Source: Fusarium oxysporum f. sp. lycopersici 4287 (lineage: Eukaryota; Ascomycota; Sordariomycetes; Hypocreales; Nectriaceae). From it: a stretch of 64,000 nt of DNA. The stretch's first letter is position 1. Each line of letters begins with the position of its first letter. Made by a program: the position numbers and the translations under genes. The stretch is taken from NCBI RefSeq assembly GCF_000149955.1, contig NC_030995.1, positions 868,001-932,000 of the forward strand. Direction: 5' to 3'. The notes beneath the pieces were generated by a model. The model saw nothing but the letters and a program-made list of their open reading frames with translations, was not told the origin of the DNA and did not search any database. Positions 34,001 to 44,666 of this stretch are shown here, piece after piece.

Positions 34001-34463
34001 GAGGGCAATGTCGTTGATCCAGTGCATATGGGCATGGGTCTGAGCGCGGAACTTGGTCGTGTGCTTCGGCTTCTTGTCTTCGGAATTGGCAGGCGTCGGG
34101 TCGGTAACATCGCTGCGGCTTTTGAGGTCGAGGTTCAGATCCCAAGCGCATACTATGCCATCTCGGCCACCTGAGTATCTGAATAAGGTGATGTTAGAGC
34201 AGCACGGATCGGACCGAGGGTGTCGGTGTGAAAGGGCTCACAGAATCGCATTGTCGTTGTCGACGGCGAGGCCATTGACACCTAGACGATGACCGCCTTC
34301 AGAAGATTTGGCATTTTCGAGGACTATACCTGTGTCAGCAACTGATCCGAAGCTGAGCGCATGCAAGAGAGCATTGTTCAACAAGCGGGGTTGTTGGGGC
34401 GTTCAGAGCGGTTGGGGATGAAGTCTCACCATAACTGATTCTCTGGCGTGCCTTCTTAGCCAT
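31047..34463 (-). CDS. bun107: WD40-repeat protein of the WDR48/UAF1 (Bun107) family
   Basis: Five exons: 34463-34430, 34329-34242, 34178-32861, 32815-31346 and 31280-31047; all introns (100, 63, 45, 65 nt) have GT-AG ends and keep frame; 1047 residues. The N-terminal half is a WD40 propeller with repeats visible at [70 protein letters not shown] and [12 protein letters not shown]. The C-terminal half, with [28 protein letters not shown] and a final SUMO-like segment around [20 protein letters not shown], is the WDR48-specific DUF3337 region. Family members bind and activate USP-class deubiquitinases (UAF1-USP1/12/46; Bun107 with Ubp9 in fission yeast). The middle contains a Lys/Asp/Glu-rich disordered stretch. 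It converges with the SAM carrier. Confidence 0.93.
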
Positions 34464-35597
34464 GACTTGAATAGCTAAGTACTTAGCTTACTGAAGCATG
34501 CGCAAGCAACGGGAAGACAGGTAGCACAAGCGACGGGAAGGCGCAGAAAGACGCGACCACGGGGAGAAGTGGAAAGAAGTAGTATTAGGTAGTCTGTGGT
34601 CTGAATTGAGTGCCTAAGTTGGGGCTGTCTTAATGCTGTGCGTAGTGGTAGTGGAAGATGGTCGGTCGTGATGATTGCGGAATGCGGGATGGGGAAGCTT
34701 GAAAGTGGAGGTGCCCCGACCTCATGGCAAAGTATGTACGTACCTTGACTTAGTTGGCGACGGACATGACGCCGAGTAAGGACATGCCACGAACAGGGTG
34801 AGAGAACCAATCTTTAACGGTGGATCAGATGGACCTTTCCTTGTTTAATCGACGAATATCCCTGGGGTTCAATCCATGCTGGAGGGGGTTTGGGGGTTGG
34901 TGTTGGGCCGATGAACCGCTAGAGCAAAGGATTGACAGCCTTTCACTGAGTCTGCCTGTCGGTAGAGCCCTCGTGAGCTCTAGACTCTCGACTTGGAATC
35001 TGGAGAACTGACAGACCCTGTAAACTGTGCCCCTGTACCCCTGTCGCTCACTCAAATACCCGGGCTCTCAAGCCGTCAACGGCGGGGCTTGACTGCACAT
35101 CCGCCATGTGCTGCCCACCTCAAGCCCAGGGCAATTCTTAATTGACAGCCATCCAATCCAGTTCAGTTCCATCCCGTCTCTTCAAGTCCACTTGTCAGTT
35201 GTGACAGTAGCTCTTTGAAATCTGCAATCGAGAATAAGTGGACGTCGGTCTCGTAATATCTGTTCCTTGCATGATCTGTGCCAGTATTCAATTAAAATAT
35301 CTGTTTAAGAAATGTCAATTGAGCCTAATGTCTCAGATCCTGTGCAATCTGTCGTCCACTCACATCCTCCTAAGGACATGACTGCATGATCGACCTCACA
35401 GAAACATGCTAGAATGCCATCATAATGCTTGCAAGATATAGAATTTCCCGGGTCGTAAAGAGTAAATCCAAAAGCACCATAAACTCCAAGTAACTGGTTT
35501 TCCAAGAAAATAGCCTCTCCATACTCCAGGCTCCAAATTCAAACCCGTGTTGTTCCGAATTATCCAACGATTTTCTCTCGATCCTCCCTCCCTCCCT
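34464..35597. other. Intergenic, WD40 gene promoter
   Basis: Upstream region of the WD40 gene and 3' flank of the small Cys-rich ORF. No gene is recognised. Confidence 0.45.
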
Positions 35598-35795
35598 TCA
35601 TTGGCAAACGCAGCAGCCAACAGAGCACCATCGAGAGGACTTGAATCGACCGGGCTTGTTTTCACACTGCGCGCATTCGTCGTCAACTTTGGTGATATCT
35701 TCTTTTCTTCCTGGACAATCCTCTCTGTAACATCTTGTGTTGCCACGCAGAACACGATGTCCGCACTTGTGCTCGATTAACGTCTTGGTACACAT
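35598..35795 (-). CDS. Small Cys-rich protein of unknown function
   Basis: 65 residues with ten Cys (positions 2, 11, 22, 27, 41, 44, 57, 61, 62, 64). The start MCTKTLIEHKCGHRV and the CAQC pair resemble small Cys/His proteins common in Fusarium genomes and could bind zinc. No signal peptide is visible. The density of paired Cys is not expected by chance, but the gene is short and could be extended by unrecognised introns. It shares the layout M-C-(x)7-8-H/C with the protein at 47257. Confidence 0.5.
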   Translation of the reverse strand: MCTKTLIEHKCGHRVLRGNTRCYREDCPGRKEDITKVDDECAQCENKPGRFKSSRWCSVGCCVCQ

Positions 35796-37212
35796 TTTAT
35801 GCTGTTCGGTTGAGATTTTATCTCTTTTTGGGAGGATGTTGAGTTTCGTAGTGAATTGTTTAGTTTTGCAATGTTGAGAGTTGGATGAGATGGTATGTCG
35901 GACTCGAGATCATGCCAGGCTTCTGCCTTTTGTTGCTCTTCGAATCCAATGAAAGAGGGATAAATTGTGAGTCAATCGCAAAGGACAAGTGTTGTTTAAA
36001 TGCGCCAGATTGTTGCGAGGGTGGTTACGCCGTCAGGTCAGCTTCCGTTCAGCTTCGGCCCAGCTCAGTTAGTTCAACTTATAGTCAGTCAACTTTATTA
36101 AGGTTGTGTGAGATTTTGACAAGCAAACAAAAATTGGGACACACGAATAGTTATGTGATGTCTAAGGAAGAATGGAAGCAACTGAGCCTCAACAGCTAAA
36201 AAGGACATGACGCGGACTCTGTCCCCAAAGGGAGAAGGGAATGAAGCTCGTGACGCGGCTTTGACCAATGGCCGCGTGGGTGTGGTAGATGTTGCACTTG
36301 GAGCATGCCGAGACCCCCGGTTCCGATTCAATACGAGGTCTATTTATTTAGACTGAGACTGAGACTAGACGGGTAAAGCAACCAACGTTAAATCGTATGA
36401 GGCATTTCACTTCTGGCCCTGGTGTTGGTGGGCAATGCCACTTTTGATGGCTTGATTAAGCATCTTGAAAACTCAAAGATCTCGCTGCAACGTCCCTGAA
36501 TGACATTGTCGATCGATCCTCGGTCCGCGGGTTCCTAAATATCCACCAACCTATTAAACACAGCCAGTTTCATTGGTGAATCAAATTGCCCTCGGAACAT
36601 ATCTGACGAGAGTACTGTTAGAGATGGCAGAACAACTGGAAAGGCCTCAGCACTAAAAAACACATGAATTCCATCCATTCATTCCTTAACATCAGTTCGG
36701 AGCCCATTTGATCCCTACTAAAAATTGAAAGCTCTGTGGAGTCCATAGCTGATAATCTGGGCTCAACTGCGAGATCATGCTACTCAATTTGTCACCACCT
36801 GACGGGTGCCTTTTTATAGGACATAGCTTGTAAGCAAATTTAACATGTCCAAGAATTACACAATCTCGCTATGAGGGATGCAAGGGGAGGCAACAAAACT
36901 TGGGACCTCTATCCTAAGTGGCAAAAAGTCTTAGGTAAGCCTAGCATAATTTAGGTTAGGTTTAGTAGATCTGGGACTAAATATTTTTGGCACCTTGATT
37001 TGATGTCAGAAGTTTTCTTGCGCCTCGGGGGTATGTCTCAATATTCACCTAGCAAAGGATTGGAAACAAAAGGGTCTGTCTATGATCCTGCCGTAGCTTG
37101 GTACCATCATTACATTTTGCAAAACCTAACGCCGTGCTGAAGGCCTCCCATATACACCGACAGTCAATTTGACTGACCACTACTTCTTTCATCTATCACT
37201 TCCCGTACCGTT
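35796..37212. other. Intergenic region containing MITE-like copy A
   Basis: Between the small Cys-rich ORF and the stop of HAS1. It holds a GAGACT-type short tandem repeat near 36350-36366 and the inverted-repeat element at 36881-37031. Otherwise nothing is recognised. Confidence 0.5.
36881..37031. mobile_element. MITE-like element, copy A
   Basis: About 150 bp bounded by imperfect inverted repeats: left end CAAGGGGAGGCAACAAAACTT, right end GAAGTTTTCTTGCGCCTCGGG. Internal motifs CCTAAGTGG, TTAGGTAAGCCTAG, TTTTGGCACCTTGATTT and GTCAGAAGTTTTCTTG recur in the same order in copies B (43447-43590) and C (54926-55068). It has no coding capacity, so it would be a non-autonomous DNA transposon derivative. 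Target duplication is not resolved. It lies about 180 nt downstream of the HAS1 stop. Confidence 0.65.
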
Positions 37213-39027
37213 CTACCTGGTGAACTTGTTACCCTGGCCCTGTCGTGGCTGACTACCGTATGCTCTGCGTCCCTGATGCTTCTTGTCCTTACTCATGCTA
37301 GCACCGAGGGTGATGTCAACACGAGGTGGTACTGTGAAGCCGAAGCTTTTGGCGACCTTGGCCAGATCCAGCTTGTTGATATCAAAAACACTGCGCAGCG
37401 AGTGAGAGGCGTAAGCGTGAAGGTAGCTGCGGTAACCATCCTTGGCACTCTTGTTCAAGTAGTAGTTTGAACTGATGAGCTTCTCGAGTTGAGACTGAAT
37501 GTTGATGATCTTGGGGAAATCATATTCTACGACGGGAACACGGGCGGCCTTGAGGTGCGACAAAAAGCCAACCTCGTTGGGCTGAAGGATCAGAAGAGAT
37601 CGGCCCTTGGTGTTGCTGCCTCGGGCAGTTCGACCGACACGATGAATGTAGTCGCGGGGGTCATCCGGAGGATCGAATTGGACAATCCAGTCAACGGAAG
37701 GAATCTGTTACAGGTTAGTAAATTGTCCATGCAGTAATTCAGATTAGACACATACATCGAGACCACGAGCGGCAACGTCAGTGCAGATCAGAGTACCCTG
37801 CTTGGCATTGCAGAACTCGAAAAAGGTGTTGGTTCGCTTCTGCTGCTTCTGTTTGCCGTGGAGATCAAGAACAGGAATATCGATATAGTTGAGGAGTTCG
37901 GCGTGGTATTTCACACAAGCACAACTACTGAAGAAGACAATGATCTTCTTCTTGAGGTTGCGCTTGAGGAATGAGAAGAGAAGATTGAATCGCTTCTCGG
38001 CATCGCAGATAACGTAACCCTGCTCCAGGCCCTCCACAGTACTGTACTGCTTCTCCTCATCGACGTTGATGTACAGAGGACCAGGACGCAGCGAGATACG
38101 GGCAAGATCCTCAACCTTGGTTGTTTGAGTAGCAGAGAAAAGCATTGTCTGTCGGTCCTCCTTAGGGAGAATCTTGATAATCTGTCGCATTTCGTCCTCG
38201 AAACCAATTTCAAGAATTCGATCCGCCTCATCAATAACAAGGGACTTCAGGTTCTTGAAAACGAAAGGTGTGTTTTGCAGATGGTCGAGCAGACGTCCAG
38301 GGGTGGCAATAAGTAGGTTAACACCCTTGGCGAGCTTGTCGGCCTCAGCGCGACGGTTTGCGCCTCCGATGACAATACCGTAAGTTTGTGAGTGGTGGGC
38401 CATGAGTTCTCGGGCAACACCAAAGATCTGGAGGGCCAACTCGCGGGTTGGGGAAACAACAATGACACCAGTGCCGTTGCGAGGCTTGAATCGCAGAGAG
38501 CTCAACATCTCAATGACAGGAATAAGGAAGGCCAGAGTCTTTCCAGAACCAGTCTTGGCAGCACCAAGAACATCGCGACCAGCCAGTGAGGGAGGAATAC
38601 CTCTCCTCTGGATCTCAGTCATCTTGGTGAACTTCATCTCATTGATGGCCTTCATGGTCTTCTCGGAAAGATTCAGCTCCGCAAAGGATTGCGACTCAGC
38701 TCCAGCAACTGGAGGTAATGTGAGCTTTCCGCCATCAGGCAGATCTGTGTTGTCCTCGGCCTTGTCCTCGGCATCCTCCGCTTCATTTTCCTCTCCAGGC
38801 TTGGAGTCTTCAGCATCCTCATCGGCCTCGTCGCTCTCGTCTCCGTCCTCCTTCAAAGCCTCCTCCTCGTTGGAAGAATCGTCTTCGGGCTCTTCGCGGG
38901 GCTCGGGTTCGGCGCGCTTGACTTTCTTTGACTTCTTTTCGGGAACGGTAACAGACTTCCTCTCCTTTGAAGCCTTGACGCCATTGGCGTCCTTGAACTT
39001 GCGTTTCTTGCTGCCGGCGAAATCCAT
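37213..39027 (-). CDS. HAS1: ATP-dependent DEAD-box RNA helicase HAS1
   Basis: Two exons, 39027-37756 and 37704-37213, joined in phase 0 across a 51-nt intron (GTATGT donor, TACTAAC branch, CAG acceptor); 587 residues. After a Lys-rich then acidic N-terminal tail (1-105) come the Q motif region ([10 protein letters not shown] to TEIQ, 115-140), Walker A AKTGSGKT (157-164), PTREL, DEAD (266-269), SAT (298-300) and HRVGRTARG (445-453). The C-terminal segment [19 protein letters not shown] is typical of Has1, which acts in the nucleolus in both 40S and 60S ribosomal subunit assembly. The start at 39027 ([10 protein letters not shown]) is chosen over an in-frame Met 17 codons upstream. It is divergent from the KH-protein gene. 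Confidence 0.96.
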
Positions 39028-40175
39028 CTTGTTTGCGCGTAAAGTTGGTATTCTGTACAACCGATCGTCTCGCAGCAACTGAATCGAGAACTTTTTTTCA
39101 GCGATAAGAAAAGTCTTGGAGCGATAAGCGGTGACTTGTTTTTCCGCTCACTCCACCGGACAAGCTGTTTAATGTGCAGTAACCCCCGCTGTGGATTCAG
39201 CGGCAAATGTTGTTGCAAGCTTGCCTTTCTAGGACTAGCTCCAGGTCTGATGACTTCGATTTGTATAATTGGGTCACAATGGAAACTGAATTGATCGAGG
39301 TACAGATGCACAGAGTAAGATCATATATAAGTTTGCAAGTTGTGCCTCGAGCCCTAATAAGGAAAGCTTATATGCCTGCTGCCTGGCGGATACAGTTCAA
39401 GTCATATTGCAAAAGAGTTTCGCTCCATCGAGGGCTGCTGGGCTGCGCACCGAATCGAGGATACAGACAGTAAAATGCAGATGGGGTAGCAGAAAATTAC
39501 TGCACGCCAAGGGCAGGCGACACAAATACAGAACAAAGCCTAGTGCGAAAAAAGCCCATCAAGTGTCGGCTCAATATTCGCTCAGTCTTGTCTGTACTCT
39601 AAAGAGCAGTGGAGGGATGTCACTTAAGTTCCCAACGAGGTTTAGCCTCAAGTCACGCTACACTGCAGGTACTAGAGTCTAGGTACTGTAGGTAGTGGAG
39701 GTCCGAACCCTCGCGCTTGGGTCATCCACTCTTGTATGAACCTGATTCTTCCAAATCAGATTCCTTTCTCCCTCTTCATCTCATCTGCGCTTTCGAGACA
39801 TCGCCCCTATCGCTGCCCGCGACACTATTAATTACACCCACTGCGATCGCATCAGCTTTGATACGCGACCCGAGACATATATTGGCGATCTGTCAACATC
39901 CTTGAAGCCTTTGTATTCGGTCATCGCAACAAGACTCGATCTCATCCTGACTTCAGATTGTGACCGGCGGATCCGTCAAGTCGTTGCGATACCAACTTCC
40001 GAAACTCGTCGCATTTGTTCGTCGCGGTTAGGACACATCAATTACAAGACAATTCAATTCCAAGTTTCTCATAATTTCATCAAGCTATTCACTATTCTCT
40101 GGTTCATCCTCACGACGAAAAACTAGCTCCTTGCTCGTGCTGGCTCCTGTTCAGCTCCACTAGCAGCGCAGCACA
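39028..40175. other. Shared divergent promoter region of HAS1 and the KH-protein gene
   Basis: About 1.1 kb between two divergent RNA-metabolism genes. CT-rich tracts lie before the KH gene (39740-40130). No other gene is recognised. Confidence 0.5.
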
Positions 40176-42030
40176 ATGGCGAATCCTCAACCTGATATCC
40201 AGAGTATCCTGGCCGCACTCGGTATGTCAGAACAACTCATTTTGCATAATCTGCGCTTACTGACTTGTTCACACAGCGTCGCAGCGGCCGACAGGGACCC
40301 CAACCCAGACACCACCCGGCGCTCCCAACCAGGCATACCCTCCCCCGCCTGCGTCCGCGCAACCTGCGGCTACATACCAGCCGCCCCCCCCAAACTCCGG
40401 CAGCTATGGTGCACCTGGCTACAATGGCCTCCCTGCGCCGTCATCCAGCGGAAACCTCGACCTCAGCTCGATTCGACCTGTCAACTCGGGAACTTTGAGT
40501 ATTGCTGATGCGATTGCTCAAGCCAAGGCTTATGCCGCCGAAAAGGGTGTAACATCCTACGATCGACCCCTTGTCTATGCCTCCGAATCACGAGGACCTG
40601 ATCGAGGATATAACCGCTCAAGGTCACGATCACCCGTTCGCGATGAGTTCCGCGATGGCGTGAATCCGTACAGAGATGAGCGACGTGGCGGCGACAGAGG
40701 TTCGCATGGTCGGGGCTATGGTCGAGATCGTTCTTATTCGCCAGGCCCCCGTGGTCGGAATTTCTCTCCTCGGGGAAGCAATGGACGCGAGAGGTCTCCC
40801 TTGAGAGGCGGTGATGACAACTCGGAGACCATTGAGATTGATTCAAGCCTTGTAGGCCTCATTATTGGCAGACAAGGAGAGAATCTTAGACGCATAGAAT
40901 CTGAATCCAACTGCCGAGTCCAGTTTCTGGCCGCCACCGATGGTGGTCCGCACAGGTTGTGCAAGATCTCTGGGCCCCGGCACCGTCGTGCTGAAGTGAA
41001 GGATGCCATTAACCGTATTATTGACGATAGCGGAATGGGCGCTCTTAACCGCCCCGAAAAGCCTCGCGACCCCAACAAGGGCGGTGCTGCGGCTCTACGC
41101 GAAGGGGAGGACCACATGCAAATCATGGTCCCTGATAGGACTGTTGGCCTGATCATTGGACGTGGTGGTGAAACTATCCGGGACCTTCAAGAGCGATCCG
41201 GCTGCCATATCAATATCGTTGGCGAATCTAAGAGTGTGAACGGATTACGACCTGTCAACCTCATCGGCACGCGCGAAGCTGCCGCCCGCGCCAAGGATTT
41301 CATCATGGAGATTGTCGACAGTGATAGTCGAGGCGACGCGCCGCCGCCTGTCAAAAGGTTGGGAGGTGGAGGAGCAGCTCCTGGAGGCCGCCATGATGGT
41401 CCTCAGAGGGATGCGGGAGGTTCTGGTGGCCCCGACAAGATCAATGATGCTGTATATGTGCCTTCAGATGCGGTAGGTATGATCATAGGAAAGGGCGGTG
41501 AGACGATCCGGGAGATGCAAAACACCACCGGATGCAAGATCAACGTTGCTCAATCTTCTGGTCCCGGTGAGACTCAGAGGGAGATTGCCCTGATCGGTTC
41601 GCGAGATAGTATTGCGCGAGCTAAGCTTGCCATTGACGAGAAGGTGGATGCAGTGGTGAGTCTCATCCTAACACGAAGACCTCAATTTACGCAGCTAACA
41701 TGTGAACAGCGCCAGAAAGGCAGTGGCCCCCGTGGTGGTGGAGGCGGTGGCCGTGGACATCAAGATCATGACAGGCCCAGCTACTCTCAACCACAAGGCT
41801 CCAGTGCCCCTACTAACCAGCCCCCCCAACCAGCTCCAGCTGATGGATCCGATCCATACGCCCAATGTAAGTCTTGATATGCTGTGTCCTTGTGCCCTTG
41901 CTGAATGCTAATTAACATAGATGGTGGTTACCAAAATTACCTTGCGCTGTGGTATCAATCCTTGATGTACCAACAACAGCAAGGCGGACAAGGTGCCCCC
42001 CCTTCTGGTGCTCCTGCACCTGGAGCATAA
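40176..42030 (+). CDS. Three-KH-domain RNA-binding protein (FUBP/KHSRP-like)
   Basis: Four exons: 40176-40221, 40277-41655, 41710-41866 and 41921-42030; introns of 55, 54 and 54 nt with good donors and branch sites; 563 residues. The N-terminal part is Pro/Gln-rich, then an Arg/Ser/Gly-rich section (RSRSRSPVRDE, DRSYSPGPRGR) precedes three KH domains with GXXG loops GRQG (213-216), GRGG (310-313) and GKGG (420-423). A Gly-rich linker and a Pro/Gln tail end in YQNYLALWYQSLMYQQQQ, which resembles the Tyr/Trp repeat of vertebrate FUBP proteins. Such proteins bind single-stranded nucleic acids and act in splicing, mRNA decay or transcription. Nuclear location is likely from the RS-rich segment. 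The exact orthologue is not assigned. Confidence 0.93.
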
Positions 42031-43874
42031 GTGATGTCCTGCCTGCTCGCTCGTGCTTGGGTGATCTTGATTGAGCTCTCATCCGCAAATGCCGCGGATC
42101 GAGGGTGCTATCTGGTGGTTTGATTGATATCATGCCAATGTTTTGACGCTCTTGACGCCTCTCTGCACTCATAGCCCGTTGACACGACCTACGACTGTAC
42201 ATCACCCGTTTTCTTTTCCCATCTTTTGAGGACCCCTTGGACTCAACTTCTCTGATGACATATCACTTGACTGGGCTGTCTTTACAACATTAATATTGAG
42301 GTGCAATATCGGGTGCGATGTGCATGGTTGTCCTGCCATGACCTCATTCGAATTCATTTAGGCGATCCTGGACTCGATGCTGAATGCTTCCACGAACATT
42401 TGAAGTTGCCGCCGCCTCTGCTGGCTCTTTCACGATCATGTTGCTACTGGCTTGCGGACTGACAACTCACGACTAATGCGTTGATGACATGTGCAATTTC
42501 TGGTGCCAGCTCATCTCTTGGTATGACGTACATCCTGAAACTTGCGATTTGTCGTGGCGTGGTTGAGTTGCGTTGAGATGTGAACCGGCCAACTCAACCG
42601 CACGAACCTCGGATCACAACCTGAACTGGGCCAGTAGTGTCTTGGTGCACGTGGTGTCGCTTGTCTCTTGCCCCTTTTCCAATCAGGCTCGTACGGTATT
42701 GGATGAATCGACTGTTTCGTGCAAGTGGTCTCCTTGTTTCTGCATGTATGTTGCGTGTTGAGTTGCTTAGCAATTCGCCATGTGCATTAGCTCGCTACTC
42801 TTTCATCCGCATTTTCATTTGAGTCTGGCTTCAACACCAGACAGTCTCATCGCTTGCATGCCATGAGGAAAGGGAATGTATACTTTGGTGACGGTGGGTT
42901 GGATTGGAGAAATGGAGTTTCGGATTGCATTGCCTTGTATTACCATCGTAACACTTACTTAGCTTTACACAACCGTGGAATTTCACGTTTATCAATTCAT
43001 GTCTTTTCTCGTAGTGAGTTGTGAAGATCACTCAAGTCTCCTAGAAGTACCATCACTAGAGTCTGGCAGTTTCTCGAGACCAGTATTCTTTGTCTCAAGG
43101 CTTTGAGTATGCTCAACTTTGCCGTGGTACTACAGCCGATAGATGAGCTATCAAGATTTTATGATCTCGACAGATTCTTGATACGTTTCTTTGTGTTGAC
43201 GGTCGTGAAGCAGATATATGCAGTCTTATGAAGACAACAGAAGTGTTGACGGAACGAACCCAGGGAACCGAAGCGAATGCCTTCAACCATACCTTTGGAG
43301 TCCTTATTACTAAATTACCAAGCTGCTTAAGAGATATAAAGCTTTAATGGGAGCCGCTGATTTTATGTATCAAGATGTTGAGACTAGTTTTTGACGGATA
43401 CAGTGAATAAACCCTACACTTTTACAATGGTGCTGGTAGGTACCTTACCAAGGGGAGGTAAGAAAACCGACGACCTTTATCCTAAGTGATGAAGAGGCTT
43501 AGGTAATCCTAGTATATTTAAGTAGATCTTTAGACCAGTTAATTCTGGCACCTTATCTTAATGACAGAAGTTTTCTTACCCCTGAGGCTTGCTTAATTGT
43601 CTAAGGTAGTATTTTAGAGATGTTGGGTTTCTCTGGAATCGACGTCTCCCTCGATAAAGGAAGCTTAGGCAAGTGCATCTTGGAATCAATAAGTCAAATG
43701 GAAAGAGCTACAGATGATGGATTCGTCAAATACCTTGGATCGCCCCCAGGCACGGAGGGCAAGGTACTTTACTTTACTTCCACTTACACGAATCATCTCA
43801 GCAATAATAACACTCGCTTCATTGACAATTACAACAACACTATTCACTATCAAACTCTTATCTGTCATTTCATC
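42031..43874. other. Intergenic region containing MITE-like copy B
   Basis: 3' flank of the KH gene, then AT-rich sequence with the inverted-repeat element at 43447-43590. Upstream in-frame extension of the next gene reaches 43620 but without protein-like composition. Confidence 0.45.
43447..43590. mobile_element. MITE-like element, copy B
   Basis: About 145 bp with the clearest terminal inverted repeats of the three copies: AGGGGAGGTAAGAAAAC on the left and GTTTTCTTACCCCTGAGG on the right, differing by a 3-base offset. It shares internal CCTAAGTG, TTAGGTAA-CCTAG, GGCACCTTA and GACAGAAGTTTTCTTA with copies A and C. No ORF. It ends about 285 nt upstream of the ATG at 43875. Confidence 0.7.
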
Positions 43875-44666
43875 ATGAATTGGCGCCCTCTCCCGTGGTG
43901 GAGCCGAATGCACTTCCACGAGTATCGATGCATCGTCTGCAACAGCGTGCTCTGTGTTCACCCCAGCCAGAACTCAGTAACCGAATATGTCCCCACTGAT
44001 AGGTGCTACAACTGCAATTACGAAATATCATACAGTCTCGCAACGCATGATGAGACATCTTCGCAACAGTTTCTCCAAACAAGGCTCCCACTGGTGCAAG
44101 CGGCAGAGCAGATAGCAGACGAATTAGCTGAGGCCTCGACTCCACTGTGAGTTAACTACCCCAGTCACAACTACCGTATAGTGGTGGAAAGAGACGCCGT
44201 TGGGAACTTCAACAGCGTAAGACTTCGTTCAAGGCTTACTTGTTGCGATACGGCGTACAGCAGACCATCGACACACATTCCGATCGATGAATTCTGGGGG
44301 CCAGATGATGAAGGAAATCCGGAGCCCTGGGTGTATGATGAAAATCCTGAGGCGCATGATGAAAGAATCCGGAACCTCTGGGCAGTTCCGTACCCCCAGA
44401 CGCATGGCCTTAACAGGTTACCGGCTACTTACCCCGTTCCTCCTGGCGGAGATGCCCATCCAGCTGACAATCCGCCTGAAGGAGATGCCGACCCAGTTGA
44501 TGATGCGCCTGAAGGAGATGAGCCTGAAGGAGGTGCGCCTGAAGGAGATGCCGACCCAGTTGATAATGCGCCTGACAGAGATACCCATCAAGCCGATGAT
44601 GCGCCTGCACCACACCAGAGCCCCGACGAGCCAGAAGAGGGGCTCAATATTATGAGAGGCCTATGA
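43875..44666 (+). CDS. Cys-pair protein with acidic Pro-rich repeats, unknown function
   Basis: Proposed exons 43875-44146 and 44216-44666 with a 69-nt intron (GTGAGT donor, CAACAG acceptor), giving 240 residues. The N-terminal 50 residues hold CIVC (19-22), C27 and CYNC (44-47), a spacing that could form a zinc ribbon. The C-terminal 70 residues consist of imperfect 10-13-residue repeats of the form EGDADPVDDAP, strongly acidic and Pro-rich. A 35-nt alternative intron (acceptor at 44181) would give a different short ending and is less likely. The start MNWRPLPWW is chosen because the in-frame sequence upstream overlaps the flank of MITE copy B. No family is recognised. Confidence 0.5.

Noticed and set aside
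36881..37031. mimp-type Fusarium MITE
   Set aside because: The ends do not match the CAGTGGG-type mimp inverted repeat, so the copies are treated as a different family.
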